64,000 nucleotides of DNA from an uncultured Burkholderiales bacterium (GTDB taxonomy: Bacteria > Pseudomonadota > Gammaproteobacteria > Burkholderiales > Burkholderiaceae_C). Below the pieces are notes generated by a model. That model did no database searches. It worked only from the letters and a program-made list of their open reading frames with translations, and was not told the DNA's origin. Below, piece by piece: positions 26,227 to 35,317 of the stretch. Positions within the stretch are counted from its first letter, which is position 1. Each line of letters starts with the position of its first letter. The stretch is from assembly GCA_903886485.1 (NCBI GenBank), contig CAISMH010000004.1, positions 31,305 through 95,304 of the forward strand, written 5' to 3'. The position numbers were made by a program, and so were the translations under genes.

Positions 26227-27090
26227 TTAAAACTCAAGCGTTTGGCCTTCCGTCATTGGCACAACCTTGACGGAGCTGCCTTTCATGGCTTTTTGAAATT
26301 CTTCCAACGTGCCTTTGGCCAAGGGATTGGAGTTGTAATGGATTGGGATCACCATCTTGGGCTTGATCCACTGACGTGCGGCATAGGCAGCGTCTTCGGG
26401 GTCCATCGTGAAGTTGCCACCAATGGGCATCAACACCAAATCAGGTTTGTAGCGTTCAGAGATGAACTTCATGTCACCAAAGAGCCCAGTATCACCCATG
26501 TGCCAAATTTTGAAGCCATTTTCCAACTCAATGATGTAGCCCACCGCTTCGCCCGCAGGGTGTGACTCGAGTTTCTCAGTGGCTGGGTTTTTCCAAACAT
26601 ACAGGGACGAGTGTTCAGCTTGTACCGCGGTGACTTTGATGCCGGGAAGTGGTTTGACGCTGCCCGACTTGTTGAAGCGATGCGTCAACTCAGCAGGCAT
26701 GACGCCCAGAGTAACCAAAGGCGTGATCATGTCGGCAGGCCCGTACAGCACAGTTTTGTGCAGCTTGGCCAAAGCCGGTGCATCGCCGATGTGATCGACG
26801 TGCGCGTGCGTCACCAACAGCAGGTCTACCTTGCCTAGGGCGGCAATGTCAGTTTTATAAGGCGCGGGTGTTTTGGGGCCACCTGTGAGCCAAGGGTCCA
26901 CCACGATGGTTTGGCCACCGGGCGACTTGATACGAAAACCAGCTTGTCCCAACCAAAGAACTTCTGTTTTGGCCTGAACAGCGCTGGTTGTGGTTTGAGC
27001 CAAGCTGCTGGTGATCCCGATGGCAGCGAAGCTCAACAGCATGCAAGCCTTGATCCGCATGGCATGCAACCGACTGATTTGAGATGACAT
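26227..27090 (-). CDS. Exported MBL-fold metal-dependent hydrolase (UPF0173-like)
   Basis: This 287-residue protein carries a signal peptide (about residues 11-32, MRIKACMLLSFAAIGITSSLA) followed by a metallo-beta-lactamase fold. Metal-binding residues are in LLVTHAHVDHIGDAP (about 90), HSS, HMGDTGLFGD and IPIHYNS. The start at 27090 has AAGGAAC upstream; the frame extends further without homology. Most UPF0173 proteins are cytoplasmic, so the export signal is unusual. It is first in the operon with the SBP and FAH genes. Confidence 0.87.
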   Translation of the reverse strand: MSSQISRLHAMRIKACMLLSFAAIGITSSLAQTTTSAVQAKTEVLWLGQAGFRIKSPGGQTIVVDPWLTGGPKTPAPYKTDIAALGKVDLLLVTHAHVDHIGDAPALAKLHKTVLYGPADMITPLVTLGVMPAELTHRFNKSGSVKPLPGIKVTAVQAEHSSLYVWKNPATEKLESHPAGEAVGYIIELENGFKIWHMGDTGLFGDMKFISERYKPDLVLMPIGGNFTMDPEDAAYAARQWIKPKMVIPIHYNSNPLAKGTLEEFQKAMKGSSVKVVPMTEGQTLEF

Positions 27091-27300
27091 GGTGTGTTCC
27101 TTATTCATTAAATTCAACACGCACATTTGAATCGAGTGAGGTCTAGGGATAACCCTTTTTTTTGTGTCTGCGCAAAAAAAGGAGTCGCATGTTGGACACC
27201 TGGCCCTTACTTGTCGCGAGCGAGGTGGGCTACAGAATGCACGTGCTATTGGATACGGACCGCAAGCGGGGTCATCGCAGGGTATCGCTTGAATCGAAAA

Positions 27301-27870
27301 CTAATGAGGTCTAGGAATCACTTGATAAGACATCATTTTCCCGTTGGGATCCACTTTCGCTAGAACCATCTCACCTGAGGCAATGTTTTCGCCCATGAAC
27401 GCATGAATGTTGACATGGTGCGTGACCAAGATGAGTGCCTTGTCGCCCTTGGTTTTGAGCTTTTGAGAAATGAATTGCTGAAGCGCTTGTGTTCTTTCAT
27501 TGGCTTTTTGCATGTCATCAAAAAAAGAGGCCAACGAGGGTTCAACTTGAAATCCCTTGAAATTGATCAATTCAGCCGTGTCCTTGCACCGACACCAAGC
27601 GCTGGATTGCACATCGGCAGTTTGGATGTTTTGCTTCTTGAGCCAGTCACCGATCCGCCGCGCTTGTTGACGACCTTCGGCACTGAGGTTGCGTTGCGTT
27701 TTGCAATCCTCCAGCACGTAATGAGCGGGGTCACCGATGCCAGGTGCGCGGGTGTGCCGCATCAATAAAACATACTCAGATGATTGAAGCTTGTCGGATA
27801 AATCACTGGCATGACAAAGTGCGCAAGCAAGCAACCAGAGTGCCGTTGTCGTGATTTTTTTCAGAACCAT
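27301..27870 (-). CDS. Exported histidine phosphatase family protein
   Basis: This 189-residue protein has a signal peptide (MVLKKITTTALWLLACALCHA). The branch-1 histidine phosphatase motif LMRHTRAPG is near residue 36, and the second catalytic histidine lies in LVTHHVNIHAFMG. The start at 27870 has GGAG upstream; the frame is open from 27921 without homology. Substrate unknown; periplasmic location is inferred. It follows DUF3833 after 47 nt on the same strand. Confidence 0.86.
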   Translation of the reverse strand: MVLKKITTTALWLLACALCHASDLSDKLQSSEYVLLMRHTRAPGIGDPAHYVLEDCKTQRNLSAEGRQQARRIGDWLKKQNIQTADVQSSAWCRCKDTAELINFKGFQVEPSLASFFDDMQKANERTQALQQFISQKLKTKGDKALILVTHHVNIHAFMGENIASGEMVLAKVDPNGKMMSYQVIPRPH

Positions 27871-27917
27871 GCCGACTCCAGAGGGGCATGCGTCAGCTGC
27901 GCAGAACCGAACATGGG

Positions 27918-28460
27918 TCATGCCCTTTTGGTGAAAGATAGCGTGACATCACCCAAGTGAATACCCAATTTGGTCATGCGCGCCTTGTTGAGCATGACGC
28001 GCTCGTTCATCAGGTACATCCAATCGTCCATTTGCACGTTCAAGATCCTGCCGTCCACGGGAAGGGCGAGGGTATAGCCCCAGTTGAAGGCGTTGCCTTT
28101 GGCTTGTCCCTGCGCAGTGCCCACCACATCACCTGCGGTCCCTGTGAACTGGCCGTGACCGAGGTCAGTCAGCGTCCATATTCTTTTCTCTTGCGTGCCA
28201 TCGGAATACGAAAAGTCCTCATCCAAGGTGCCGATGTCTTTGTTCCAGTGGCATTTCATTTCAACGGTGAAACGTTTCACAACTTTGCCATTGCGATCCG
28301 TGAAGATGCCCCAAGCATCGATGACGCCATTGAAGTAGGTGCGCAAATCTAGTTCGGGCTTTTGTCCTGCGTAATCTTCAATCGTCGGTGTTGCACATCC
28401 TGTCAGACCGAGGGTTGTGGTGGCCACGCCACCCCATAAAAGCATTCGACGATTCATCAT
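27918..28460 (-). CDS. DUF3833 family lipoprotein
   Basis: This is a 180-residue lipoprotein with a short signal and lipobox LTGC (Cys at about residue 22), then a lipocalin-like beta-rich domain with DLRTYFNGVIDAWGIFTDRNG and VDGRILNVQMDDWMYLMN, typical of DUF3833. Function is unknown. It overlaps the DUF2878 gene by 4 nt. In related proteobacteria these two families often occur with genes for fatty-acid cyclopropanation or lipid modification, which are absent here. Confidence 0.85.
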   Translation of the reverse strand: MMNRRMLLWGGVATTTLGLTGCATPTIEDYAGQKPELDLRTYFNGVIDAWGIFTDRNGKVVKRFTVEMKCHWNKDIGTLDEDFSYSDGTQEKRIWTLTDLGHGQFTGTAGDVVGTAQGQAKGNAFNWGYTLALPVDGRILNVQMDDWMYLMNERVMLNKARMTKLGIHLGDVTLSFTKRA

Positions 28461-28981
28461 GGCAGTCCTTGTGGGCGGTTGGATATGAGTTTGGCTAAAT
28501 AGACCGTGGCTGGCATCACCAACAACCAGCTCAACGCCAGCATGGTCGTGTGAGTGAGTGTGCCATCAAAGGCCGCAGCGCCTAGCTTGGCACCAGCCAG
28601 GTAGGTGAGTGGGCCCAAGATCAGACCCGCGACTGCGGCGAGCGCCAAAGATTTGTGTTGGAGAAAGTCCAACGATGTGTTGAGTGTCATCCCAAACAAT
28701 ACCCACAGCATCCACAGCCAAAAAGGGCTGAGTGGGCCGAATGCCCATCCATAAAAATGAATCACTGAAAAGTATTGAAGCAGTGAGTCCATCACCACGC
28801 CAAGCAGCCAGACGATGGCCACAAGTCTGATTTCTGTGGTGCGCTTGTCTGAAAGAGTTAAATGCGCACACACCAATGCTGTGCAAAACAACAAGGCTGG
28901 AATTTCCAATCCCAGCCCGACGCTGGCAACGCAGGCCCACCAACCCACTTGAAAACCGAGAGCGTTGATGAGGCGATTCAT
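28457..28981 (-). CDS. DUF2878 family membrane protein
   Basis: This 174-residue protein is hydrophobic with about five membrane segments (residues 10-30, 50-65, 82-102, 110-130 and 145-165). The sequence matches DUF2878, a family of unknown function that usually pairs with DUF3833. It starts the three-gene minus-strand operon DUF2878-DUF3833-histidine phosphatase. Confidence 0.82.
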   Translation of the reverse strand: MNRLINALGFQVGWWACVASVGLGLEIPALLFCTALVCAHLTLSDKRTTEIRLVAIVWLLGVVMDSLLQYFSVIHFYGWAFGPLSPFWLWMLWVLFGMTLNTSLDFLQHKSLALAAVAGLILGPLTYLAGAKLGAAAFDGTLTHTTMLALSWLLVMPATVYLAKLISNRPQGLP

Positions 28982-29093
28982 GCGCCGATTTTAGGAAGAG
29001 GGGTTGACCTTTGAATGCCTCTGGGTATCCGCGTCAGGGACCAAATGCTGATGGCGTTGCCATCGCCCCTGCTCAGCCAGCCTGCGCAGCCAC

Positions 29094-29858
29094 TTAGCCG
29101 CCCACGATGGCCTTGACTGCCAAATAAAGGACAGACGGGCCCATGAGGCAACCCAGACCTGTGTGAAATGTGGCAACCAATGCGCCATAGGGGACTAAAC
29201 GTCTATCCGTCGCAGCAAGGCCGGCTGAAACGCCGCTGACTGTGCCAGCTAAACCGCCGAAGACCATGGCTGAGCGTGGGTTGTTGAGCCCCATGAACTT
29301 GGCCAGCACTGGTGTGAAAACCATCACCATGATGGCTTTCACAACACCTGTCGCAATGGATAAAGCCATGATGTCTGAGCTAGCGCCAATGGCTGCGCCC
29401 GTGACAGGTCCGACGATGTAAGTCACCGCACCCGCACCAATGGTGGTCATGTCAATTGCACTTGTGTAACCCATGGCGTAGGCAACACTTGCGCCAAAGA
29501 TGAACGGAATGATGGTTCCCAAAAACAAAGAAACGACACCGATGATGCCTGCCTTGCGGGCTTGCATGACATTGACCTCAAAGGCCGTTGCCACAATGGC
29601 GAAGTCACGCATCATGGCGCCCCCCATCAAACCGATGCCTGCGAAAATTTTCACATCAGCAATCCCTTTTGTGCCGCCTGTTTGCAGTCCCCCCCAATAG
29701 GCCAATCCAAGTCCGATCAGGATGGCAATGGCTGAGCCGTGAACACGCCCAAATGTGAGATAGCGCGACAACTTGACAGACAGCAGCATGACCAATCCGA
29801 CAACAGCAAAGGCGAAGACCAAGCTGTTGCTGTTAATTGCATTTTCGAGTTCGTGCAT
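29094..29858 (-). CDS. madM: Malonate transporter subunit MadM
   Basis: This 254-residue membrane protein has about eight hydrophobic segments. It matches MadM, which with MadL forms a sodium-linked malonate importer. It lies 24 nt downstream of madL and diverges, through madL, from matR-matA-matB. The sequence has the repeated glycine-rich helices of the family (GGLQTGGTKGIADVKIFAG and GAGAVTYIVGPVTGAAIGAS). The assignment is strongly supported by the neighbours. Confidence 0.93.
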   Translation of the reverse strand: MHELENAINSNSLVFAFAVVGLVMLLSVKLSRYLTFGRVHGSAIAILIGLGLAYWGGLQTGGTKGIADVKIFAGIGLMGGAMMRDFAIVATAFEVNVMQARKAGIIGVVSLFLGTIIPFIFGASVAYAMGYTSAIDMTTIGAGAVTYIVGPVTGAAIGASSDIMALSIATGVVKAIMVMVFTPVLAKFMGLNNPRSAMVFGGLAGTVSGVSAGLAATDRRLVPYGALVATFHTGLGCLMGPSVLYLAVKAIVGG

Positions 29859-29882
29859 TTTTTTTCCAAAGTATTCGTTTAA

Positions 29883-30287
29883 TTACTGGGGTGTCTCTGA
29901 CTTGGCAATGTCTTTCCAAGACTCGTCATGGTCTTGCGGTCCGACTCTGTTGATCAACGCGATGGTTGCCGCGCACAGAAGCACCGAGCCCAACGCCGCA
30001 ATCAGCGCTACAGGGCCACCACGGAGTGCGGCCATGACGTTTTGCTGGGCAGCCATGGCGACCACGACGGGGATGTACATCAGTGACCAAAACTCAACAC
30101 CTGCTTCCGTCGTTTTTGGCATCAACCCGTGCTTGTGCATCCAGATACGGACTGCGATGAGCAAGATCATTGCGATACCTACACCTCCAACGTTTGCCTT
30201 GACGCCAATCGCCATGCCTAGCAAGTCACCGATGTAGGCGCCCATCAAATGGCAGGCTGCTAAAAGGGCTGTTCCGTAAATGATCAT
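29883..30287 (-). CDS. madL: Malonate transporter subunit MadL
   Basis: This is a 134-residue membrane protein with about four hydrophobic segments and GVKANVGGVGIAMILLI near residue 30, as in MadL. It is the small subunit of the malonate importer. It is divergent from matR; the 88-nt gap holds two copies of the regulator palindrome, so both directions are probably controlled by MatR. Confidence 0.92.
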   Translation of the reverse strand: MIIYGTALLAACHLMGAYIGDLLGMAIGVKANVGGVGIAMILLIAVRIWMHKHGLMPKTTEAGVEFWSLMYIPVVVAMAAQQNVMAALRGGPVALIAALGSVLLCAATIALINRVGPQDHDESWKDIAKSETPQ

Positions 30288-30336
30288 TTGAGCTCCACGT
30301 ATCTAAAAAATTGTTGTAATGTCAAAGACATGATTA

Positions 30337-30352
30337 TAATTATCCGTAATTA
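30337..30352. promoter_or_regulatory. MatR-type operator, copy 1 (madL-matR gap)
   Basis: TAATTA-TCCG-TAATTA has the same half-sites and spacing as the perfect palindrome at 1843-1858 in locus A. It lies in the middle of the divergent gap, where it could block both promoters. Confidence 0.78.
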
Positions 30353-30356
30353 CACG

Positions 30357-30372
30357 TTATTAGGGGTAATTA
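30357..30372. promoter_or_regulatory. MatR-type operator, copy 2 (next to matR start)
   Basis: TTATTA-GGGG-TAATTA differs from copy 1 by one half-site base and starts exactly 20 bp after it, about two helical turns, so two dimers could bind the same DNA face. It ends 3 nt before the matR ATG and covers its ribosome-binding region. Confidence 0.7.
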
Positions 30373-30375
30373 CCA

Positions 30376-31077
30376 ATGTCTATCGACGACAAATTCAAGT
30401 CGTTACATCACGAGGTGGCTGATCGTTTGCGCGAGCAAATCTTCAGCGGCACGCTGGTGGCGGGAGATTTCCTTGATGAAAGCAAGCTGTGTCAAGCGCT
30501 TTCAATTTCTCGTACACCCCTAAGAGAAGCCTTGAAAGTGCTCACCGCCGAGGGGCTGTTACGGCATGAACCTCGGCGCGGTTGTTTTGTTAACCAAGTC
30601 ACGGAGCAAGATCTCGATGAGATTTTTCCTGTGCTGGCATTGCTTGAAGGTCGTTGTGCTTATGAGGCCACGAACAGGGCGACTGACGCAGACCTGTCAA
30701 CCTTAGAAGGAATGCACCAGCAACTTCAAAAGCTCGCCAATACCGAGCAACTGAATGAGTATTACGAACTCAATTTCCAAATTCATGAGGCGTTCATCGT
30801 GCTCGCTGCCAATCGTTGGCTGACCCAGATGATTGGGGACTTGCGAAAGCTTTTAAAGCTGTCGCGCCAGCAGCAGCTGCGCTTGCCCGGTCGTTTGAAC
30901 GACAGTCTCAAAGAACATCAACAGATCTTCAATGCGATGAAAAACCGCAACCCTGAAGCGGCTGAAAAAACCATGCGACATCACATTGAAAGCCAGCGTG
31001 AGGCATTGAAGCAACTGAAGAATTCGGCGCTGAATTCTTCGATTCATCTTTTTGAAAGAAATGGAAGGTCGATATGA
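30376..31077 (+). CDS. matR: GntR-family (FCD) regulator of malonate genes, MatR
   Basis: This 233-residue regulator has a winged helix (about 10-78, SRTPLREALKVLTAEG) and a C-terminal FCD domain that would bind malonate or a derived ligand. It begins the matR-matA-matB operon and overlaps matA by ATGA. It is a full-length paralogue of the regulator at 1885. Two palindromes in front of it suggest autoregulation and control of madLM. In rhizobia a GntR-type MatR controls matABC, which supports the name. Confidence 0.9.
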   Translation: MSIDDKFKSLHHEVADRLREQIFSGTLVAGDFLDESKLCQALSISRTPLREALKVLTAEGLLRHEPRRGCFVNQVTEQDLDEIFPVLALLEGRCAYEATNRATDADLSTLEGMHQQLQKLANTEQLNEYYELNFQIHEAFIVLAANRWLTQMIGDLRKLLKLSRQQQLRLPGRLNDSLKEHQQIFNAMKNRNPEAAEKTMRHHIESQREALKQLKNSALNSSIHLFERNGRSI

Positions 31078-32564
31078 ACACCTCAACTTGGATTGGCCGT
31101 GGCGTGACAAAGTTCCTTCCTGCAGCCAAAGGGATGGTTGGGCACAAAGACACAGCGAATTCGCATGGCGAAGTTGCCGTGCTCAAGGGGAGCCATGTTG
31201 CCGCCCCAGCGAAGGGGCAACGCTCGTGTGCTGAACGTATGGACGCAACCTTTAGTTTGAAAACAGAGGCAATGTCTCCGCGTATGTTGCGACGCACCTA
31301 TGAGTTACTCAAGGCCATCATTGATCCGCGTGTCAGCGAGGTAGAGGGGGGGAGGCGCGCCGAGGCATTTGCAGCACTGTACAAAGACGCAACCATTGAT
31401 CGTCGCAAGGATGTATGGCTGCTGATGAGTGAAATGTTTGTGGCTGATCAGAAAAAAGTGAAAGAGGCGCAGGCTAAATTAGCCGCCGCTTTGGGCACGG
31501 CAGATGAAGCCGTTGCGGAAGTTCACTTCAGACGTGAGACTGTTTCTCCCCGTCGACGATTGCTCCAACGTTTCAGTGTGTATCCAGAGGGCGTGCAATT
31601 TTTGGTTGACTTACGTGCCGAGCTACAAGCTGCATTGAAGACTGACAAGCGACTTCAAGCACTTGATGTCGAAATGGAATACATGTTTTCAACATGGTTC
31701 GATGTGGGCTTCTTGGAGCTGCGTCGTATGAGTTGGAACTCGCCCGCGTCACTGATTGAGAGGCTGATTCAATACGAAGCGGTTCACGACATCAAAAGCT
31801 GGGCGGATGTCAAAAACAGACTCGACAGCGACAGACGTTGTTATGGCTTCTTTCACCCACGCTTGCCTGAAATTCCTTTGATTTTTGTGGAAGTGGCGTT
31901 GGTCGACGAAATTGCAAGTGACATCGTTCCATTGCTCGATGAGCTCGGTGCCGAGGCAGATTTACAAAAAGCCACAACTGCTATTTTTTACTCCATCAGT
32001 AACACGCAGGTCGGCTTACGCGGGGTGAGTTTTGGTGACTCTCTCATCAAAGCTGTTGTGGAGAAATTGAAAAAAGAATTCCCCAGACTCAAAGTGTTTG
32101 CGACGCTTTCGCCGATTCCTGGTTACCGAACTTGGCTTGAGAAAAACATTGCGACGCTGCTTGAAAAGCTTGAGCCTAAAGAACGTCAGGCTTTGGGACG
32201 CGCTGTTGGTTTTGAGCCTCCCGCTGCAACCCATTTTTTGTCCGCATTAGATGCACCTTTGCAGCTGTCGGAAAAATCTTTGGTGCGGCATTACTTGATG
32301 CGTTTTGCCGCCGAGTACTTAGGTCGTTTGAACGCAAAAGGCCACCCAACAGATCCCGTGGCCAGGTTTCATCTGGGCAATGGTGCGCGTGTCGACCGAC
32401 TGAACTGGGCGGGCGATCCTTCGTCCAAAGGCGTGAAGCAGTCTTACGGATTGATGGTGAACTATTTGTATGACCTCAAGCGCTTAGACAAAAACAGAGC
32501 GTTGTTGGCCGATGGCGAAGTGCCAGTTTCAAGTGGCATTGAAGATCTGATGTTCAAGAGCTGA
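31074..32564 (+). CDS. matA: Malonyl-CoA decarboxylase
   Basis: This 496-residue enzyme converts malonyl-CoA to acetyl-CoA and CO2. The catalytic serine is in TLSPIPGYRTWL (Ser346) and the catalytic histidine in ARFHLGNGA (His433). An N-terminal helical domain (about 65-200) precedes the GNAT-like catalytic domain. The first ~55 residues look like an extension; the 4-nt overlap with matR favours this start, though internal ATG codons are possible. Together with MatB it completes malonate breakdown to acetyl-CoA. Confidence 0.95.
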   Translation: MNTSTWIGRGVTKFLPAAKGMVGHKDTANSHGEVAVLKGSHVAAPAKGQRSCAERMDATFSLKTEAMSPRMLRRTYELLKAIIDPRVSEVEGGRRAEAFAALYKDATIDRRKDVWLLMSEMFVADQKKVKEAQAKLAAALGTADEAVAEVHFRRETVSPRRRLLQRFSVYPEGVQFLVDLRAELQAALKTDKRLQALDVEMEYMFSTWFDVGFLELRRMSWNSPASLIERLIQYEAVHDIKSWADVKNRLDSDRRCYGFFHPRLPEIPLIFVEVALVDEIASDIVPLLDELGAEADLQKATTAIFYSISNTQVGLRGVSFGDSLIKAVVEKLKKEFPRLKVFATLSPIPGYRTWLEKNIATLLEKLEPKERQALGRAVGFEPPAATHFLSALDAPLQLSEKSLVRHYLMRFAAEYLGRLNAKGHPTDPVARFHLGNGARVDRLNWAGDPSSKGVKQSYGLMVNYLYDLKRLDKNRALLADGEVPVSSGIEDLMFKS

Positions 32565-32590
32565 AATAAAACTAACGAGAGAGAAAAAAC

Positions 32591-34144
32591 ATGACCAATC
32601 AAAAAGAAAACTTCAATTTGTTCAGCGCCATTCGTGCAGCTTTTCCTGAGGATTTAAGTGCTGTTGCGGTAGAGGCCGACAACGGCAAAAACTACAGCTG
32701 GTCGGACCTAGACCAAAAATCCGCGCAGATGGCTAACCTTCTGGCTTCATTGAATTTGCCAAAGGGTGCTTGTGTTGCCGTGCAGGTTGAAAAGTCTGTT
32801 GAGGCCATGATGTTGTACCTTGCCACATTGCGGGCTGGGCTGGTCTTTTTGCCGCTCAATACGGCCTATCAAAGTGCTGAAATGTCTTATTTCTTAGGCA
32901 ATGCCGAGCCGGGTGTCGTTGTTTGCACGCCTAAAAACCTGGAATGGATCACGGAGTTGGCCAAGGCTGCTGGCACGCAGCATGTTTGGACTTTGGATGA
33001 ACATCAAGGTGGCACATTGATGCGTCTTTCGGAATCGATGAGTCCAGAACACGAAGCAATGACCAGTTCCTCCCAAGACTTGGCTGCTATTTTGTACACC
33101 AGTGGCACCACCGGGCGTAGCAAAGGTGCGATGTTGAGTCACGGCAATTTACTCAGCAATGCGCAAACATTGAAAAAGTATTGGGGTTGGAAAGATGGGG
33201 ATGTGCTCATTCACGCTTTACCTATCTTTCATGTTCACGGGCTGTTTGTCGCCATCCATGGGGCATTGCTCAACGGCAGCAAAATGATTTGGATGTCAAA
33301 GTTTGACCCCAAATCAGTCTTGACGCAGATGCCTCGTGCCACAGTGTTCATGGGTGTTCCCACCCTCTATGTGCGTCTGCTTGGCGAGACTGGTCTGACG
33401 CGTGAAGTGACTAAAAATATGCGTCTGTTCGTCGCTGGGTCGGCCCCGCTGTTGACAGAAACATTCAAAGAATGGCAGGACCGAACGGGTCATACCATTT
33501 TGGAGCGCTACGGCATGAGTGAGACAGGCATGTTGACCTCAAACCCATATGAGCTTGACACCCGTTACGCCGAGTCAGAGCGTCGAGGCGGCACGGTCGG
33601 GTTTCCGTTGCCGGGCGTATCGCTTCGGGTGCAAGATGACGAGGGTGCCACGCTGGCTGTCGACGAAATTGGAGGCATCCAAGTCAAAGGGCCTAACGTA
33701 TTTCAAGGCTACTGGCGCATGCCCGAGAAAACAGCCGAGGAGTTCACCTTGGATGGTTATTTCAAAACAGGTGACGTGGGTAAGGTCGACGCTCGGGGTT
33801 ACGTGCAAATTGTGGGGCGCGCCAAGGATTTAATTATCAGTGGGGGCTACAACGTTTATCCCGCTGAAATTGAAAGCTATATGAACGACATGCCAGGCGT
33901 GGCCGAGAGTGCGCTGGTGGGCGTTCCTCACCCAGATTTTGGTGAAGTGGGCGTGGCTGTCGTGATTCCTAAGCTGGATGCCCAAATTGAGGCGGATCAG
34001 CTGATCGCCATGCTCAAAACCCAGGTCGCCAACTTCAAGGTTCCTAAGAAATGTTTCGTGCTCAATGAGTTGCCTAGAAATGCAATGGGCAAGGTACAGA
34101 AAAATCTTTTGCGTGATCAATACAAAGCGCTTTTCAACGCTTGA
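32591..34144 (+). CDS. matB: Malonyl-CoA synthetase (locus B)
   Basis: This is a 517-residue AMP-forming ligase that activates malonate for MatA. The phosphate loop [11 protein letters not shown] is near residue 168, followed by [14 protein letters not shown] and [11 protein letters not shown], the region where MatB enzymes bind the free carboxylate through arginine. The terminal GKVQKN carries the adenylation lysine. It is clearly paralogous to the enzyme at 3690; one visible difference is Gly versus Val after YGMSET. It is 26 nt downstream of matA. Confidence 0.93.
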   Translation: MTNQKENFNLFSAIRAAFPEDLSAVAVEADNGKNYSWSDLDQKSAQMANLLASLNLPKGACVAVQVEKSVEAMMLYLATLRAGLVFLPLNTAYQSAEMSYFLGNAEPGVVVCTPKNLEWITELAKAAGTQHVWTLDEHQGGTLMRLSESMSPEHEAMTSSSQDLAAILYTSGTTGRSKGAMLSHGNLLSNAQTLKKYWGWKDGDVLIHALPIFHVHGLFVAIHGALLNGSKMIWMSKFDPKSVLTQMPRATVFMGVPTLYVRLLGETGLTREVTKNMRLFVAGSAPLLTETFKEWQDRTGHTILERYGMSETGMLTSNPYELDTRYAESERRGGTVGFPLPGVSLRVQDDEGATLAVDEIGGIQVKGPNVFQGYWRMPEKTAEEFTLDGYFKTGDVGKVDARGYVQIVGRAKDLIISGGYNVYPAEIESYMNDMPGVAESALVGVPHPDFGEVGVAVVIPKLDAQIEADQLIAMLKTQVANFKVPKKCFVLNELPRNAMGKVQKNLLRDQYKALFNA

Positions 34145-34173
34145 TTCAAAAAATCGAACATGTGTGGAGACCC

Positions 34174-34827
34174 ATGAATATCAATGCTGATTACCGTCAG
34201 AGGGTCGTGGTCAACCATCATGACTTGCCGTGGGTTTCAAGTCCCGAATCAGGTGTAGAGCGACGCATGCTCGAACGCCAAGGCAATGAGGTGGCCAAAG
34301 CAACTTCGATTGTTCGCTATCAACCAGGATCTAAGTTCCAAGCGCATTCTCATGAACTAGGCGAAGAAATATTAGTTTTGGATGGTGTGTTCAGTGATGA
34401 AACTGGTCACTATCCAGCTGGTACGTACATCATGAATCCCCCAGGCTCTTGCCATGCGCCATTCAGTGAGTCTGGCTGTACGCTCTTTGTCAAGTTACGA
34501 CATCTTGGGCCAGATCAAGTGGCCAGAGAGATCATTGACACCACCACTGCCCCTTGGTATCAAGGCATGGTGCCTGGTCTGCGTGTGATGCCGCTGATGC
34601 AGCAGGGCAGTGGTTCGGCTTTGGTTCAATGGGCCCCGCAAACATTTTTCAATCCGCATCGCCACTATGGTGGGGAGGAAATTTTTGTCGTGAAAGGCGT
34701 GTTTGAAGATGAGCACGGCCGATATCCAGACGGGTCTTGGATCCGAAGTCCGCACATGAGCCAGCATCAACCTTTTAGCAAAGAGGGTTGCACTATCTTT
34801 GTCAAGACTGGGCATCTGCTGAATTAG
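34174..34827 (+). CDS. Double-cupin protein (ChrR-type cupin)
   Basis: This 217-residue protein consists of two ChrR-like cupin halves, each with metal-ligand signatures: [14 protein letters not shown] (about 62) and [14 protein letters not shown] (about 165). I chose ATG 34174 with GGAG 7 nt upstream. It follows matB after 29 nt and may belong to that transcript. It lacks the anti-sigma zinc domain of ChrR. The role is unknown; a metal-dependent enzyme or sensor is possible. Confidence 0.82.
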   Translation: MNINADYRQRVVVNHHDLPWVSSPESGVERRMLERQGNEVAKATSIVRYQPGSKFQAHSHELGEEILVLDGVFSDETGHYPAGTYIMNPPGSCHAPFSESGCTLFVKLRHLGPDQVAREIIDTTTAPWYQGMVPGLRVMPLMQQGSGSALVQWAPQTFFNPHRHYGGEEIFVVKGVFEDEHGRYPDGSWIRSPHMSQHQPFSKEGCTIFVKTGHLLN

Positions 34828-34834
34828 CCTCGCC

Positions 34835-35317
34835 TTATGTTTCGTTCGCCAGGTTATTCAAAATTGCCAGCAAAACCTTGCGCGTGGTTTTGATTTCTGA
34901 AGCACTCACGCCTTGGATGCTCACGCGGTTGGCATCTTGGGCCAATGGAATGAGCTTCTTCTTGAGTGAGCGACCCAAGGGCGTGAGGTGAACATACATG
35001 TTCTTTTTGTTGTCGACCAGTTGCCGGCGTTCGATGTAGCCTAAGGCCTCCATGTTTTTGATGGCGGAGTAAGTCGTAGGCTCCATCACACCGGCTCGAT
35101 CGCTCAACTCACGCTGTGTGATGCCATCGGATTCCCACAAGATACGAAGAAATGTCCAGTGACCAAATGGCACATCGTGTTTGGCCAGCCTGACTTGCAA
35201 TGCACGCGTGTATGCGCGACCTGCATCTCGAACCAAGTGCGCTAATCGGTCATTGGGAACCGCCTCTTGCCAGTGGCGCAAGATATGGCGCGTTTCATCC
35301 GCTTTGATCTGCTTCAT
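34835..35317 (-). CDS. MarR-family regulator of the aromatic cluster
   Basis: This is a 160-residue winged-helix regulator. The recognition region is GITQRELSDRAGVMEPTTYSAIKNME (about 67-92) and the wing RRQLVDNKKNMYVHLTPLG. It starts directly after the stop of the dehydrogenase gene (TAA then ATG), so it is the third gene of the minus-strand operon. MarR proteins of aromatic clusters usually repress until an aromatic ligand binds. The candidate operator is the inverted repeat in the divergent gap near 37.52 kb. Confidence 0.88.
   Translation of the reverse strand: MKQIKADETRHILRHWQEAVPNDRLAHLVRDAGRAYTRALQVRLAKHDVPFGHWTFLRILWESDGITQRELSDRAGVMEPTTYSAIKNMEALGYIERRQLVDNKKNMYVHLTPLGRSLKKKLIPLAQDANRVSIQGVSASEIKTTRKVLLAILNNLANET

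Noticed and set aside
27145..27164. AGGGATAACCCT followed by a T-run, resembling a terminator
   Set aside because: The stem is 4 bp and no plus-strand gene precedes it.
27137..27315. Direct repeat TGAGGTCTAGG (27137-27147 and 27305-27315), each after TTGAATCGA
   Set aside because: The second copy is the end of the phosphatase gene; sequence between and beyond the copies is not similar, so a duplication or attachment site is not supported.
29050..29064. GATGGC-GTT-GCCATC hairpin after madM
   Set aside because: The stem is only 6 bp with no T-run on the minus strand, so it is too weak to call as a terminator.
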